Assembly (NCBI RefSeq): GCF_017104715.1
Contig: NZ_JAAGPI010000065.1
Span: 1-36,615, forward strand
DNA from: Burkholderia sp. Ac-20365
Lineage (GTDB): Bacteria > Pseudomonadota > Gammaproteobacteria > Burkholderiales > Burkholderiaceae
DNA length: 36,615 nt
Reading direction: 5' to 3'
The notes beneath the pieces were generated by a model. That model was not told the origin of the DNA. It did not search any database and saw nothing but the letters and a program-made list of their open reading frames with translations. Positions 35,281 to 36,615 of this stretch are shown here, in pieces. Both the position numbers and the translations under genes were made by a program. Each line of letters begins with the position of its first letter. The first letter of the stretch is position 1.

Positions 35281-35605
35281 ACGCTGAGCCGATGCGATGT
35301 CGCGATAAGCCACGAGGCCGCATGATCGGAACCACGATGTAAAGAGTGGCATGCGTGCTTTCTCATGCAGCCACGAAGCATCGCGATAGCAGGCTTGCCT
35401 AAGCTTGAACTGCTTTTACGCTGATCGTAAAAGCACGGCAGACGCATGACAACGAATTGCGTCCAAGCATCGCTGCGCCGCGACGTATGTCACTTCGCAT
35501 GCTCGCAATCCCACTCCACCTCGTTGCGCATACTTTGACTCACTACTGTCACACAACAGTCTGGTGATCCACATAGCCATATTGGCCGCATACAGGAGAG
35601 TTGCG
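35281..35605. other. 325-bp intergenic region before the M91-like gene
   Basis: No gene is supported here. It contains a perfect 9-bp inverted repeat (35412-35434), a TTGACT hexamer (35535-35540) that could serve as a -35 element, and a small dyad ACTGT-N6-ACAGT (35545-35560) just downstream of it. A strong ribosome-binding site (AGGAGAG, 35594-35600) ends the region. No TTCG-N16-TTCG hrpII-type box is found. Confidence 0.5.
35412..35434. terminator. hairpin GCTTTTACG-N5-CGTAAAAGC
   Basis: A perfect 9-bp inverted repeat with a 5-base loop lies 131 bp downstream of the exporter stop. There is no T tract and the stem is AT-rich, so it could be a weak terminator of the siderophore operon or a protein-binding site. 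Confidence 0.4.
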
Positions 35606-36454
35606 ATGCCCAGTAACATTCGCCGAAGCGGGAGTACGTCAAGCGATCTCCCGGTATCAGCGCCGTCCACACCGTCTACCAAACCGGCAGCCAATCCGAC
35701 CAGCCCAGCCAAGCTTCCCACCGGGAAATTGAGTGCGTTGTCGTCGTTCTCGAAGACGGTGAAGGATAAGACAAGCCGTCCAGTTACCCCGCCGACGGGC
35801 CCGATGGTAACGACGCCAACAAAATGGGAAGGCGTTGTGATCAAAACCCGTCCCGGCGATTCAAAGGCGTTTCCTGAGCAGGTTCATTCGGCGCTGGATG
35901 AGATAGCCAGTAAGCCGGCGGGCAAGCAGTTGCTGCAGGAGATCGGAGATCACCAGGGCAACAACCAGTTTGGTTACAAGGTTGCAATCATGCCCCAAGC
36001 CTCTGAGAAACGGCAGACGTTGTTCGGGCGACCGCGGACTTATGCGGACGGTAACGTCACCAAATCGGCCAGTGATGAAAAAGCTTCGACGCCGGGCGAA
36101 GGCGCTGCGTCGTCCATCAAATGGAATCCGCAGCAAACCGTTACGCCGGACGGCAAGCGGCCACCATTCATCGGGCTCGCCCATGAAATGATCCACGCGC
36201 ACAACAATCTGAAGGGCGAATCGAGTCTGATTTCGAAACCCTCTGGCTCGCCGACCGGTATGGGATCGCAAGGACCCGGCGAGATCGCCAAGGAAAAGAC
36301 GTCTCGCCCTGTAAATCCTAAAATCGAAGACGAGAACAAAGTGGTGGGTTTAGGGAAATATGCTGATAGCGTTGCATACCCGTTGACTGAAAACACTATT
36401 CGCCAGGAGCACGGCCTGGCGCCGCGGCAAGAGTATTCCGGACTTGATGAATAG
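35606..36454 (+). CDS. M91 (NleD/HopH1)-like zinc metalloprotease, putative type III effector
   Basis: A 282-residue protein. Residues 1-70 are rich in Ser, Pro and Thr with no hydrophobic signal, resembling a type III secretion leader. The zinc motif HEMIH lies at 193-197 within PFIGLAHEMIHAHNNLKG. Downstream, EDENKVVGLG (241-250) may provide the third, glutamate ligand, and TENTIRQEHGLAPRQEY (261-277) closes the domain. The order of these motifs matches M91 effectors (NleD, HopH1, XopG), which cleave host proteins such as MAP kinases. ATG 35606 has an AGGAGAG site 5 bp upstream. The gene looks less GC-rich than its neighbours and converges on an rRNA operon, consistent with horizontal arrival. 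A toxin for bacterial competition is an alternative. Confidence 0.72.
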   Translation: MPSNIRRSGSTSSDLPVSAPSTPSTKPAANPTSPAKLPTGKLSALSSFSKTVKDKTSRPVTPPTGPMVTTPTKWEGVVIKTRPGDSKAFPEQVHSALDEIASKPAGKQLLQEIGDHQGNNQFGYKVAIMPQASEKRQTLFGRPRTYADGNVTKSASDEKASTPGEGAASSIKWNPQQTVTPDGKRPPFIGLAHEMIHAHNNLKGESSLISKPSGSPTGMGSQGPGEIAKEKTSRPVNPKIEDENKVVGLGKYADSVAYPLTENTIRQEHGLAPRQEYSGLDE

Positions 36455-36494
36455 CGAATATGTTGCATCCGCTGTTTTGCCGGAGCACAAACGC

Positions 36495-36524
36495 CAAGAC
36501 CCCGCTTTTGAGGGCGGGGTCTTG
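36495..36524 (-). terminator. rRNA operon terminator
   Basis: CAAGACCCCGC and GCGGGGTCTTG form a perfect 11-bp stem with an 8-base loop. It lies 12 bp beyond the 5S rRNA 3' end in the direction of rrn transcription and 40 bp after the M91-like stop on the other strand. It is therefore likely the intrinsic terminator of the rRNA operon and may also stop the converging gene. Confidence 0.85.
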
Positions 36525-36536
36525 TCTGGGTAAGGA

Positions 36537-36615
36537 GCCTGACGATTACCTACTTTCACACGGGCAATCCGCACTATCATCGGCGTAGAGTCGTTTCACG
36601 GTCCTGTTCGGGATG
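36537..36615 (-). rRNA. rrf: 5S ribosomal RNA (3' part, continues beyond window)
   Basis: Read on the minus strand, the last 79 bases begin CATCCCGAACAGGACCGTGA, continue through ACGACTCTACGCCGATGATA and GTGCGGATTGCCCGTGTGAA, and end AGTAGGTAATCGTCAGGC. This is the 3' two-thirds of a betaproteobacterial 5S rRNA. The 5' portion and the 23S/16S genes would lie to the right. The exact mature 3' end may differ by a few bases. Confidence 0.95.

Noticed and set aside
35494..35523. hrpII-type box (TTCG-N16-TTCG) ahead of the M91-like gene
   Set aside because: A TTCG occurs at 35494 but no TTCG follows at 16 bases; only a CTCG at the wrong distance.
35545..35560. ACTGT-N6-ACAGT as a LexA (SOS) box
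   Set aside because: The LexA consensus needs CTGT-N8-ACAG; the spacing here is two bases short.
35751..36315. Internal repeat KTSRPV-x-P in the M91-like protein (residues 55-62 and 231-238)
   Set aside because: The codons differ at most positions and the match is eight residues long; it is more likely low-complexity coincidence than a DNA repeat.
1..36615. CRISPR arrays, insertion sequences and tRNA genes
   Set aside because: No regularly spaced repeats, transposase motifs or cloverleaf-like sequences were found by reading; short degraded elements could still be missed without alignment.

Overview
The window looks like chromosomal DNA from Burkholderia sensu lato (Burkholderia, Paraburkholderia or Caballeronia). 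The evidence is the high GC content, the proteobacterial LysR-rich gene content, a Burkholderia-like 5S rRNA at the right edge, and an iron-uptake set resembling the transport part of ornibactin/malleobactin loci. The genus is inferred; no marker gene in the window settles it. Coding is dense on both strands, and most long reading frames opposite the genes are GC-driven shadows.

Layout, left to right. (1) 1-6285, minus strand: a tight five-gene catabolic operon. It encodes hydantoinase/oxoprolinase subunits A and B, followed by a three-part opine-oxidase/HcnABC-like dehydrogenase (DAO-type flavoprotein, small [2Fe-2S] protein, and a second FAD protein cut by the window edge). A divergent LysR gene (6460-7404) probably controls it. 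(2) 7516-12242: sbcD-sbcC, the SbcCD DNA-end nuclease. (3) 12346-16719: a LysR gene divergent from a four-gene operon (two NmrA-type proteins, a short-chain dehydrogenase, a beta-carbonic anhydrase). A 15-bp dyad with T-N11-A geometry lies between them. (4) 16720-21559, minus strand: two acyl-CoA dehydrogenases, etfB and etfA, then one or two small unknown ORFs and the C-terminal stump of a crotonase. A dyad lies in front of the operon. (5) 21731-26406: a GcvA-like LysR divergent from an EamA transporter plus an SDR, then a CrgA-like LysR divergent from an alpha/beta hydrolase. (6) 26468-35280: an AraC-type regulator divergent from a Fur-box-preceded operon for hydroxamate-siderophore import (TonB receptor, ATPase, binding protein, double-length permease) that ends in a PvdE/SyrD/OrbE-type exporter. 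No siderophore biosynthesis gene is present. (7) 35606-36454: a protein with an HEMIH zinc motif resembling the M91 (NleD/HopH1) type III effector peptidases. It converges on an rRNA operon whose terminator and 5S 3' end form the right edge.

The common organisation is a regulator divergent from the metabolic unit it probably controls (five cases in 21 kb). Those intergenic gaps hold inverted repeats that are good operator candidates. The two most unusual items are the M91-like metalloprotease beside the rRNA operon and the hydantoinase/opine-oxidase-like operon, whose substrate cannot be read from the sequence.
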